From Synaphobranchus kaupii (Eukaryota; Chordata; Actinopteri; Anguilliformes; Synaphobranchidae), in assembly GCA_029718625.1 (NCBI GenBank), contig CM056380.1, forward strand, positions 17,635,383 through 17,699,382: 64,000 nucleotides of DNA, in the 5' to 3' direction. A model generated the notes under the pieces. The model was not told the DNA's origin, did no database searches, and saw only the letters and a program-made list of their open reading frames with translations. Shown here in pieces: positions 31,785-41,761 of this stretch. Position 1 is the first letter of the stretch; each line of letters begins with the position of its first letter. The position numbers were made by a program, and so were the translations under genes.

Positions 31785-32060
31785 ACATGCAAACATGCAG
31801 TCTGACAGTGACACCATTGATACAACACAGACACACACATATAGTCTGATAGACTGACACTACTGCAGCAGCACACATGCAGTCTGACAGAGACTGACCA
31901 TACAGCAACGTACACATAGTTTGACAGTCTGACAGTGACACCATTGACACAACATACATGCTGTACAAATACACACATACACACATACCTGATAGACTGA
32001 CATTTCTGCAGCAACACACACACACACATACATATACATGCATACATACATACATCCATA
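31785..32060. repeat. Degenerate minisatellite/microsatellite (CAGTCTGACAG and ACACAC/CATA units)
   Basis: Repeated words GCAGTCTGACAGTGACACCATTGA, CTGCAGCA and ACACACAT recur at roughly 70-130-bp spacing, ending in CATACATACATACA. The long minus-strand frames across it are artefacts of the repeat. Confidence 0.8.
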
Positions 32061-32231
32061 CATCATCATTATCCTACTCTACTGTTTGATCGAAACAAAA
32101 CTTTAAACAGTGTTCATATGTATAACAATTCATGGATGTGTCTAGTTCCTGGATACCATATTATATTTTTCATTATATTTTTTGATCTAAACTTTATTAT
32201 TTTCTTTGCCTTTCAGGTTGTTGGTTCCAAT

Positions 32232-34913
32232 ATGATCTGGCAGTGTAAGTTGTGCGCAGCTTCTTTCACTTATAGGATACAATTATTTAAACACTATAGA
32301 CTGCAGCACAGCCACTTTTCCAGAGTTAGCCCACTTCCATGCCTCTATACTGATTGCATGTGTACATTTCAGACACTTAATGCACTGAGTACTCATTTGT
32401 CAAGATATCATACTGCACAACATAGCAGTAGTGCAGAGCAGAGTCAGAAGCCTGTGTTATTTAAATGCCCTTTATGCACATTTCAGCAACCCTTTTCTGA
32501 ATCCGTTCTCTTCAGTCATATCAGAAAGCATTTAAAAAATCATGAAACAGTGGCATGCCCATACAAGGATTGTAGCTATAGTACGAATGTGTACTCTTCA
32601 TTCAATTCCCATAAAAGTAGAGCACACCAAGCAAGTCTTGTATCAGACTTTCAAACTGACATTGTCAGTGAGGATTCCCTGAATCTCCAAGTCAGTATTT
32701 CTGAGGTCACTAGTGATTTGCATGAAGAATGTCCAGGCCAGAGCACAGAAGTGGGGGATGATGATCAATGTGACACTGACAATCTAAGAAATCAACTTAA
32801 AATGAACATATCTTCCTTATTTCTAAAGATGCAGGCTATCCTCCACGTCTCAAACACAGCTATTCAAGAAATTATAGACCACTTGAATCAGATCTTCTCT
32901 TTATCTCAGCCGTTGATCAAGGACGCAGTTAATGACATATTGCAGAGAAATGGTCATAATATTGCAGAAGCTACACTGGATGAGGTTGTTGGCGCTGTCA
33001 TGAACTCCAATGTTCTGTCTACATCTACCTCTAAAGGTGCTGAGTTCTGTTCATCCAAGCGCAGAAAAACCTTTATTGAGCGCAACTATCCATGTGTAAT
33101 GCCAGTAGAGTATCAGTTGGAGCAACCTGGACATACCAGCATGTATGTTCCCATCCTTCCAATGATTCAAGAGTTGTTTAAAAACACAGACATCCTTAAC
33201 AAGATTACTGAACCAAATACTGCATCTGGTCAATATGTGTCATGCTCTGATGGCTCTTATTTCCTTGAAAATGACTTACTGTCAACAGGAGATCTTGTCC
33301 TACCACTTCAGCTATATATTGATGATCTTGAAATTGCCAATCCGCTCGGCACATCACGTAAAATTCACAAACTTTGCGCTGTGTATTGGGTCCTCGCTAA
33401 TGTGCCACCAAAATACCGATCAGCATTACACGCTATCCAGCTAGCAATGCTGGTAAAAGTGACAGACCTCCACAAGTATGGATATGCAGCTGTACTTGCT
33501 CCACTGCTACGTGATCTTCATATACTGGAACAAGATGGTGTCTTCATTGAAAGAGTTGGTCAAAATGTCAAAGGCACCATCTTTTGTGTTTCTGCTGACA
33601 ATCTGGCCGCTCATGGATTCGGTGGTTTTGTAGAGTCATTTAGAGCAGGCCATGTTTGCAGATTCTGCATTGCCACAGTTGATCAGTTTCAAACAACTGA
33701 AATCAGACAGGGAGAGTTTTCTCAGAGAACCAAAGCCAGCCATGACCTGCACGTACAAACTGTTCAAGAAGATGACACTTTGAGCAGCCACTTTGGTGTT
33801 AAAGGTGGCTGTGTCTTGCGTGAGTCCCTGAATTACTTCCATCCAATCACAGGGTTTCCCCCAGATATACTACACGATCTTCTGGAAGGTATCGTTCCTG
33901 TGGAGCTTTCTCTTTGTGTTAAAGAGATGATCCGGCGGAAGTACTTCACTTTGGAGTATCTGAACCAAAAGATTGCATCATTCCCGTATCAGCACACTGA
34001 TAAAGTGGATAGACCTCAGCCAATTCCCAAAACTTTTCTTTCTCGAGGAACAATAGGAGGCAATGGGCATGAAAATGCCACTCTGCTCCGACTGCTTCCA
34101 TTGCTTGTAGGCAGTGTAGTACCAGAGGGTGATGCGGCATGGGCAGTTTTGATGGAGCTGAAAGAGGTGGTAGAGTTAGCATTGTGCCCATCATTTACTG
34201 ATGAAACCTTAGACTATTTTCAGTGCAAAATCAGTGATCATAGACAGGTACTACTAGAGGTTTTCCCTGCGGTTAGGCTCCGTCCTAAACATCATTATGT
34301 GGAGCATTATCCCGCTCTAGTTAAGTGCTTTGGGCCTCTGCTGCATGTTTGGACCATGCGGTTTGAGGCCAAGCACCGCTTTTTCAAAAGAGTGGTACAT
34401 GACGCTCAAAACTTCAAAAATATTTTGAAGACAATGGCAATCAGACACCAACACATGATGGCATATCATCTTGCTGCACCATCATATTTCAAGCCAAAAA
34501 CCCAGGCATCCAGGGTTGACTCTGTTCTGGTTTCAGCTTTACCAGCAGTAGTTCAGGTACACATTAGAGGACAAACAACTAGTGACACAATCTACCAGGC
34601 ATCAAAGGTGACCATTGATGGCACAGACTATGTATGTGGAATGTTTCTGTCTGTCGGAGTCAGTGGCGGGCTGTCTAAATTTAGCAAAATAGAACAGATC
34701 TACCTTGTGAATCACAAGGTTTCATTTCTGTGTTGTGATTATGACTCCTGGTATGTAGAACATCTTCGGTCCTATGAGCTGTCAACCACAGTAACAAGTC
34801 TGTCAATCTACCTGCAGTCTGGTCTCAATGATACAGTCCCACTGTCCGGTTACAAGATCGATGGTTCGCTGCTGCTGACTCCCAAGAGGTTCATCCAAGT
34901 GAAACAGAACTGA
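32232..34913 (+). CDS. Four-C2H2-finger Tnp2-like transposase-like protein, intact (893 aa)
   Basis: One large exon opens at 32217 after TTTCTTTGCCTTTCAG. I choose the ATG at 32232 because the 38 codons before it read through the intron's polypyrimidine tract. Four C2H2 fingers lie at residues 5-26, 37-60, 79-100 and 109-132, followed by an acidic, helical linker. The catalytic-like region has LYIDDLEIANPLGTSRKIHK (D364/D365), CVSADNLAAHGFGGF (D456), PDILHDLLEGIVPVEL (D545, E552) and PKHHYVEHYPALVKCFGPLL with WTMRFEAKH. Aspartate, aspartate and a D-x-x-H-x-x-x-E block resemble Tnp2/Plavaka transposases of the CACTA superfamily, inferred to act on element ends in the nucleus. The triad assignment is tentative. 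The SAMD3-like gene starts 137 bp downstream on the same strand. No stops or frameshifts are present, so it is recent or under selection. A domesticated host gene is the alternative. Confidence 0.88.
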   Translation: MIWQCKLCAASFTYRIQLFKHYRLQHSHFSRVSPLPCLYTDCMCTFQTLNALSTHLSRYHTAQHSSSAEQSQKPVLFKCPLCTFQQPFSESVLFSHIRKHLKNHETVACPYKDCSYSTNVYSSFNSHKSRAHQASLVSDFQTDIVSEDSLNLQVSISEVTSDLHEECPGQSTEVGDDDQCDTDNLRNQLKMNISSLFLKMQAILHVSNTAIQEIIDHLNQIFSLSQPLIKDAVNDILQRNGHNIAEATLDEVVGAVMNSNVLSTSTSKGAEFCSSKRRKTFIERNYPCVMPVEYQLEQPGHTSMYVPILPMIQELFKNTDILNKITEPNTASGQYVSCSDGSYFLENDLLSTGDLVLPLQLYIDDLEIANPLGTSRKIHKLCAVYWVLANVPPKYRSALHAIQLAMLVKVTDLHKYGYAAVLAPLLRDLHILEQDGVFIERVGQNVKGTIFCVSADNLAAHGFGGFVESFRAGHVCRFCIATVDQFQTTEIRQGEFSQRTKASHDLHVQTVQEDDTLSSHFGVKGGCVLRESLNYFHPITGFPPDILHDLLEGIVPVELSLCVKEMIRRKYFTLEYLNQKIASFPYQHTDKVDRPQPIPKTFLSRGTIGGNGHENATLLRLLPLLVGSVVPEGDAAWAVLMELKEVVELALCPSFTDETLDYFQCKISDHRQVLLEVFPAVRLRPKHHYVEHYPALVKCFGPLLHVWTMRFEAKHRFFKRVVHDAQNFKNILKTMAIRHQHMMAYHLAAPSYFKPKTQASRVDSVLVSALPAVVQVHIRGQTTSDTIYQASKVTIDGTDYVCGMFLSVGVSGGLSKFSKIEQIYLVNHKVSFLCCDYDSWYVEHLRSYELSTTVTSLSIYLQSGLNDTVPLSGYKIDGSLLLTPKRFIQVKQN

Positions 34914-35050
34914 GTCCAGCTAATGGTGAATAGTTCTTTTATTAATCACTTATTGTGTCTTAAACTTACTCTGTGTAATTGAGCAGTTAATAATCTGTAT
35001 ATGTTAATAATAGCCCTTTAACATCCTGAATTTCTGTTTTCATTAGCACA

Positions 35051-38000
35051 ATGGCAGCTGCATCCCCACAACCTATGGTCCTTCGAGTTGTTGAGACAGA
35101 CCGGGCTAGAAAATTAAAACTCAGTTCACGACCAGTCTCTGTTGATGCACTGATCAAGATTATAAAGGAACAGTTGGAACTAGACCTTGACTTCAGTTTA
35201 CTGTATGAAGATCCAGACTTTGATGGGAAACTTACATCCCTTTCTGACATTGAGGAATTGCCACAAAAAGCTGTTGTGCACATCTCACCTTCACAAGACT
35301 CTAGTTCTCTTGCATCTACTGATATACTTTCAGATGCTTCATCTCCAGGACGTCTAAGCAGATGGCCTCTGGGTGCTTTTCCCGTTCCCACATTTGCATT
35401 TGATGTTGAGCTGAAACTTAGAGACGGAAATGATGAATTTGTGAAGAACAACAGACACCTTAAGTTGACAAGAGACCTAAAGCACGACATTTTAGAAAAG
35501 CTTGCATCTACGATATATGGTTTCAAGGCTTATCCAAGTGATAAAGAGATAGCAGTGGCTTCAGAGGCTCTTGTGGCCAAACATCCCTGCTTGAAGGAAG
35601 CAGGATCTGAGACGGGCTGGAATGGATGGAAGAACAGCATCAAATTCAAGATGGGCAATTACAGGAACAAGATGAGACGGGCTGGATGTCAGGAGATCAC
35701 TGTAAATGCTGGAAAAAGAGGTAGAAGCAATCCTGACGGTGAACCTTCACATTCCAACATTAAAAGACCCAAGCGAGCAGAAGTTAACTACCTACCCAAC
35801 TTTCCAGAAGGAGAAGATCTCTCAAGTCTTGAGCAGTTGAGGCAGACAATTGCTGAAGAAGTCAAGAAGACGGAGAAGAACTTGCCCCTCATTAAAAAGT
35901 TGATGCAGACCACATTTGCCCTGCGCCGACAGACCATAGTGAAGACCTGCCCACCAGTGAATGAGCTCATGGACCTCTGGCCTGCTCTCAAAATGGAGTC
36001 CGAGGTAATATGGATCAGCTCTCTTTTTCTGCCTTTTGTGTTAACATATGGCACATTCTGTGGTTTAAAGTGAAAGTTGTGGTTCTTACTCATTTGGCGG
36101 CTATTTGCTGCTTTATAGAAGTGTAAGAGATCCTCCAAGTTGAACTGACTAATTGATGTTGCTGTATTGTCCTGCTGTTTTTAAATGCAGGTGTATGCGG
36201 AGTTCCAGCGAATTACAAACCAGAACCTGCCTAACACGTTCTATGCTGAGCTTGACCGCCATCTTTCTCGACTAATGACCTTATTCAGACAGAAGGCGTC
36301 CAAAACTGGGAAGACAGCAGATGCTTTGGCTGAAATTTTAAAAATCCACGATGAACAGGTGAATAGATTATTATACACTAGTTCATGAGCCTGTGGAGCA
36401 AGTGTGAAAGTACATTTGATTTGTGTGACCTTTATTTTGAAAGTCCCAGAAAGAATGCTATCGGATATGAGGGGGCCAGGAAGCTTGGGTAGCAGCAACA
36501 GAAAGATGATGATTTGTTGCTGCTTGTGTTCGCTAATTTTGCTATTGCTCCGCCCATGTTGCTAACAGTGTCATAGGCTGAACCTCTAACATTGGACAGG
36601 TTCAATGATTCAAATTAGCTTGTGAATTTTACAATTAGTCCACATTGTGTTTGCCATTTATCTGGTTGCATTAAAGATATGAACAGGTTATTTGATTGGA
36701 CTGTTTAAAATCAGATTTGTTCAGTGAACTTTTCACTATATACACTTCTTTTTTTAAATCTTAATAGGAAATCCATGACATCCACACCAGGCGTACCACT
36801 GTTCTCCATGCCCTTCCTGTGTATCTGCGCGAGGAAGTCTCTGGATTTTTCGGAACCTGCACAGTGAGTCTCCTTAAATAATTAACAGTACCACTGTATA
36901 TTAAGTGAACCGTTTGTAGTGGCCTAGGGCTTGGTGTATATACCAAATATATATATTGAATACATTTAATATCTACTACCAAACAACACCACCTTTTTTA
37001 TACACAAGGGGAGGTCCTCGGACTATATATGAGCATGCAGGTTTGTAATGAGGGAGCAGAGACATGGATCTAGTTCATAGAATTTATTGAATGTTACTAA
37101 AAAGACCAAACCTGAGGGGTATTCCACAAAGCTGGCAACTGAGTACGCCTGACTTTTGCAATGAGTAAAACCCGGAAACTCTTCAAATCTGGAACATGGA
37201 CTGAAGTAATATAGCTTTCTGGGTTTTGCTTTGTGCAGAAATCAGGCTTACATAGTTAGCCAGCTTTGTAGAAAATTGGAGTGTGAAATTGGCAGATAAA
37301 ATTAACACCATTTATTTAATATTAAATGTCACCAGATAAAATTATGCAATGACAACTTTAAGAAGTAAAAAGGTATTTTTGGAATAGTATAGTGGTTGCC
37401 TTATACTTGCCTTGAGGAAAAGGGGAGGGCAGGGCAACCAGCTGCAAAGAGGGATGCTAGCTCCCAACAGTCTAACAAAAAACACCTGTGATCTGTGAAC
37501 ACGCACACAGCAAACACACAAGAGCATACACACTGCAAAAGGGTGATTCTAGGTGTTCCAGTGAGTAGAGAATTTGCAGCCCCCCACCGTTTCTATAAAA
37601 TGCAACATTTTGCACTGAAATGGCAGATATCCACAGCGCGCCGCGGGCCCGTGGATGTCTTGTTCTTCTAGGGTGAAGTATCTCGCTTCACCAGACATCT
37701 CGCGAGAGCTGGAAGACAATAGAATAGCGGCACGTGCTGTGGATGTCTGCCATTTCAGTGGAAAATGTTGCTTTTTATAAAAACGGTGGGGGGCTGCAAA
37801 TGGATCACCCTATGAGAAAAGGGTTTCATCTGGTGAAATCTGTCTTCAGTTTGGTGAGTAAAGAAAAATAGTATTGTCTGTAGATGCTGTAGTGTTGACC
37901 TCGTGAAAAACCTATGCAAGAATGAATAGCACCAGTAGCACTTAAATGATAAGGAGAGATGATTTGTCAACAACAATAACAAAAACCTTAATAAAGAAAT

Positions 38001-38408
38001 CATTAAAAAATGGTGTAAAAAGAATTACATTGAACTCTTATATTTGTAGAAACCATGGATTAGTTTGTAATTGGTATGTCTCTTTCTTTCATTCAGGACG
38101 ACCCTGATGTGCCAGAGCTTGATGACGTTGCAGTGGCCCTCCTTACTGTCATCAGCGATGATGACACAAGTCCAGTTCACTACCAGCCTGTGAAAGTCTT
38201 TGTCGTCATTGAAAGTGACATCGTGATCAGCCTCCCCAGATTTGGTGATGCCTTCCTGGTAATGTTTGGACTGATCTATGCACTACACCTCAGCTATCCC
38301 AAAGCACTGACACACACTTTTGAATTTGTTCAGAAGATTTTACTTGGTCTAGAAGCTGGTAAACTGTCGCCCAGGATGCAGACTCTCAAGAATGACTTGA
38401 TGATATAG
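35051..38408 (+). CDS. SAMD3-like PB1-domain protein, four coding exons, intact (509 aa)
   Basis: The exons are 35051-36004, 36191-36358, 36768-36863 and 38097-38408. All junctions are phase 0 with GT/AG borders (CCGAG|GTAATA; ATGCAG|GTG; ACAG|GTGAAT; AATAG|GAA; GCACA|GTGAGT; TTCAG|GAC). The spliced length is 318+56+32+103 = 509 residues. Residues 8-78 resemble a PB1/ubiquitin-like domain with YEDPDFDG. A basic block SIKFKMGNYRNKMRRAGC with PKRAEVNYLPNFPEGE follows (possible nuclear or DNA-binding region). The C-terminus ends FGLIYALHLSYPKALTHTFEF and ALKND-like LKNDLMI. This matches the fish family annotated SAMD3-like, though no SAM domain is visible. The ATG lies five bases after a 3' splice site (CATTAG|CACA), so a leader exon is spliced on. 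Function is unknown. Its pairing with a transposase gene suggests an accessory transposition or DNA-binding role. Confidence 0.85.
37116..37275. mobile_element. Small MITE in intron 3 of the SAMD3-like gene
   Basis: The ends GGGGTATTCCACAAAGCTGG and CCAGCTTTGTAGAAAATT are inverted. A second inverted pair (AAACCCGGAAA and TTTCTGGGTTTT) lies inside. About 160 bp of non-coding fish MITE type. Confidence 0.7.
37541..37810. mobile_element. Palindromic MITE in intron 3 of the SAMD3-like gene
   Basis: The left end GGGTGAT and TTGCAGCCCCCCACCGTTT are mirrored by AAACGGTGGGGGGCTGCAAA and ATCACCC. The inner arms ACTGAAATGGCAGATATCCA and TGGATGTCTGCCATTTCAGT also pair. It is GC-rich in the middle and non-coding. 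Confidence 0.85.
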
Positions 38409-38534
38409 GTGTAGAAACTCATCTGAAAGAAGGATGTGGGGTTAGGTGTTCTTGAAGGCATTTCCCCTCTGTTTTTTGTCAAAATGATGCCTTAGTTGCT
38501 GTACTACTCTGCAGGTGTTCAGCCAAGTAACATA

Positions 38535-39471
38535 CAGTGCATCCGGAAAGTATTCACTTTTTCCACATTTTGTTCTGTTACAGCCTTATTCCAAAATTGA
38601 TTACATTAATTTTTTCCCTCAAAATTCTACACACAACACCCCATAATGACAATGTGGAAAAAGTTTTTTTGAGTTTTTGGCAAATTTATTAAAAATAAAA
38701 AACTAAAATTTCTCATTTACATAAGTATTCATACCCTTTGCTTTAACGTATTTTTAAAGTATCATATTTCATATTTGGTCGCATATCCTTTACATGCTGT
38801 TACTTCCTGAAGTCTGTGACCATCAACATCAAAAAAACCGTCGATATCTTATTTTCAGGTACTGTTACAAGCGATACTATAACCTCTCTGCATTTGAATG
38901 GATCTCTATGGAAATTGGGGGGTGAGACTAGATTCAGCTGTAAATTACACTGGTACAGTATGGAACACATGGCTGGCTAAATGGCTGTAAGTTATCAAGG
39001 GTCTGAGCTATCAAACGAGCCCCAAACCATCACTCTGTTGCCAGATATGGAGTAGATGTGGATGGATCACTGCAAGGGTTATTTCTCCGGACTCATTTTC
39101 CTATAGAACTCTATGGGGAAAAAAGTCAAGAGAAACCACCCTTAAAGTGATCCATCCACATCTACTCCATATCTGGCAACAGAGTGATGGTTTGGGGCTC
39201 GTTTGATAGCTCAGACCCTTGATAACTTACAGCCATTTGATAACTTACAGCCAAGCAAAGGGTATGAATACTTATGTAAATGAGAAATTTTAGTTTTTTA
39301 CTTTTAATAAATTTGCAAAAATCTCAAAAAAACTTTTTTCACATTGTCATTATGGGGTGTTGTGTGTAGAATTTTGCGGGAAAAAATGAATTTAATCAAT
39401 TTTGGAATAAGGCTGTAACAGAACAAAATGTGGAAAAAGTGAAGCGCTGTGAATACTTTCCGGATGCACTG
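38535..39471. mobile_element. Tc1/mariner-type MITE, copy 1 (937 bp)
   Basis: It begins CAGTGCATCCGGAAAGTATT and ends with the reverse complement, with TA on both sides. The terminal repeats are about 200 bp. The middle is a second, near-perfect inverted repeat (ATGGCTGTAAGTTATCAAGG near 38980 and CCTTGATAACTTACAGCCAT near 39217). There is no transposase. Confidence 0.92.
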
Positions 39472-39673
39472 TAGTTGTGTTAATGTAATAAATTTACATT
39501 TTGTCGCCCAGGATGCAGACTCTCAAGAATGACTTGATGATATAGGTGTAGAAACTCATCTGAAAGAAGGATGTGGGGTTAGGTGTTCTTGAAGGCATTT
39601 CCCCTCTGTTTTTTGTCAAAATGATGCCTTAAAGTTGCTGTACTACTCTGCAGGTGTTCAGCCAAGTAACATA

Positions 39674-40610
39674 CAGTGCATCCGGAAAGTATTCACTTTT
39701 TCCACATTTTGTTCTGTTACAGCCTTATTCCAAAATTGATTAAATTCATTTTTTCCCTCAAAATTCTACACACAACACCCCATAATGACAATGTGAAAAA
39801 AGTTTTTTTGAGATTTTGGCAAATTTATTAAAAATAAAAAAATAAAATTTCTCATTTACATAAGTATTCATACCCTTTGCTTTAACGTATTTTTAAAGTA
39901 TCATATTTCATATTTGGTCGCATATCCTTTACATGCTGTTACTTCCTGAAGTCTGTGACCATCAACATCAAAAAAACTGTCGATATCTTATTTTCAGGTA
40001 CTGTTACAAGCGATACTATAACCTCTCTGCATTTGAATGGATCTCTATGGAAATTGGGGGGTGAGACTAGATTCAGCTGTAAATTACACTGGTACAGTAT
40101 GGAACACATGGCTGGCTAAATGGCTGTAAGTTATCAAGGGTCTGAGCTATCAAACGAGCCCCAAACCATCACTCTGTTGCCAGATATGGAGTAGATGTGG
40201 ATGGATCACTGCAAGGGTTATTTCTCCGGACTCATTTTCCTATAGAACTCTATGGGGAAAAAAGTCAGGAGAAACCACCCTTAAAGTGATCCATCCACAT
40301 CTACTCCATATCTGGCAACAGAGTGATGGTTTGGGGCTCGTTTGATAGCTCAGACCCTTGATAACCTACAGCCATTTGATAACTTACAGCCAAGCAAAGG
40401 GTATGAATACTTATGTAAATGAGAAATTTTATTTTTTTATTTTTAATAAATTTGCAAAAATCTCAAAAAAACTTTTTTCACATTGTCATTATGGGGTGTT
40501 GTGTGTAGAATTTTGCGGGAAAAAATGAATTTAATCAATTTTGGAATAAGGCTGTAACAGAACAAAATGTGGAAAAAGTGAAGCGCTGTGAATACTTTCC
40601 GGATGCACTG
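39674..40610. mobile_element. Tc1/mariner-type MITE, copy 2 (937 bp)
   Basis: Same length and structure as copy 1. It arose by the tandem duplication and not by a second insertion, since its flanks are duplicated too. Confidence 0.92.
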
Positions 40611-40640
40611 TAGTTGTGTTAATGTAATAAATTTACATTT

Positions 40641-41396
40641 TAACGTTTTAATGTTAAAATGTTCTTAAACAGTCTATAGCATTATTGTAATATCATGCAA
40701 GTTGCTGCCCTGTTGCCCTACTCAGGTATTAGAGAGCCACTTTGGCTCAGTGTTTTGTTTTTGGAGCTGTTACCAACAATTATGATTTTGTTTTGTTATT
40801 ATTTAATATCATTATTGAATACACTGATTATTTTCTTGATTAATTGATTAGTTGTTTGGTCCATTATATATCAGAAATTGGTGCAAAATGCCCCTGAGCC
40901 TAATGTGACATCTTTAAATATGTAGTTTTATCCCAACCAACAAGTCATAGATGACAAAATAAACCATAAACTAGAACTAGAAGGAGGCTAGAAGTAGATA
41001 ATTTGGAAGTTTTCTTCTTAAAAATATCTCAAAACGATTAATTTTTAAAAATAGCTAGTAATTAAATTAAAAGTTGGCAACTAATCAATTAATCAACTAA
41101 TTGTTGAAGCACTACATTTTATGTAAATTTTAAAAAATATTCTATTTATTTTAATTTATGAATGTTTATTTTATTTTTCTATTTATCTACATTGCTGTGT
41201 TCTGAAGGTAGAGGGCAAGAAAATACTGTCTTTTAGGCATTAAGTGGGTTGGACTCAATATTTTTGAGTAAACGAATAAACATTGAGTTTTGTAAACATA
41301 AAATGTATGTGTTTGTGTACTTATTTTTTAAAGTTCTGGTAACTTATTCCCATGGATTGAAAACTGAAAACTTTAAGTCATATTAATTAACAATTT
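40641..41396. other. AT-rich intergenic sequence
   Basis: No gene. TTGATTAATTGATTAGTTG near 40835 and its inverse near 41080 (CAACTAATCAATTAATCAAC) form an inverted pair about 250 bp apart, probably a MITE relic. Confidence 0.5.
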
Positions 41397-41605
41397 GAGT
41401 TGTCCTAACTGAAAGATGCAAGTCATAATAACTTACAATATTTGAGTTGTCCTAACTGAAAGATGCAAGTAATAATAACTTACAATATATGAGTTGTCCT
41501 AACTGAAAGATGCAAGTCATAATAACTTACAATATTTGAGTTGTCCTAACTGAAAGATGCAAGTAATAATAACTTACAATATTTGAGTTGTCTTAACTGA
41601 AAAAC
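41397..41605. repeat. 47-bp minisatellite, 4-5 copies
   Basis: Units start at 41397, 41444, 41491, 41538 and 41585. The unit begins GAGTTGTCCTAACTGAAAGA. It lies next to the palindrome and the MITE end at 41690-41760. Confidence 0.93.
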
Positions 41606-41689
41606 TTTAATGTAACGGTAATCAAAATGTACGAGTAGCATGTCATCAAAACTTTTAAGTTCTGAAAACATTTGACTTTTAAGTTCATC

Positions 41690-41761
41690 AACTCAAAAAA
41701 TTTGAGGCAATCGATTGCCTCAAATTTTTTGAGTTCTGCGAACTTATTCGGGTTTACAGTG
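41690..41761. mobile_element. MITE right end with a 46-bp perfect palindrome
   Basis: Positions 41690-41735 are a perfect palindrome centred on AATCGATT. GAACTTATTCGGGTTTACAG to about 41760 then looks like the terminus of a hAT-type MITE (…TTTACAGTGTA). A related end lies at 27424. Confidence 0.65.

Larger units (their letters stand above)
38365..40640. repeat. 1.14-kb tandem duplication of the SAMD3-like gene's 3' end
   Basis: The unit 38365-39501 is repeated at 39502-40640 with very few differences. It includes the last 44 bases of the coding region with the stop codon, the 3' untranslated region and a whole Tc1-type MITE. The upstream copy keeps the reading frame of the gene. The downstream copy is a detached gene tail. 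The near identity means the event is recent. Confidence 0.95.

Noticed and set aside
31574..32069. Cysteine- and valine-rich minus frames up to 161 codons
   Set aside because: They translate a CA/CATA-rich degenerate repeat. The cysteine pattern is periodic and not domain-like.
32118..32231. First 38 codons of the long plus frame before the zinc fingers, which look like a hydrophobic signal segment
   Set aside because: The stretch is the T-rich end of an intron with a good AG acceptor at 32215-32216; translation most likely starts at 32232.
39505..39546. A second copy of the SAMD3-like C-terminus as a separate gene
   Set aside because: It is only 14 codons, lies in the tandemly duplicated tail and has no upstream exon.
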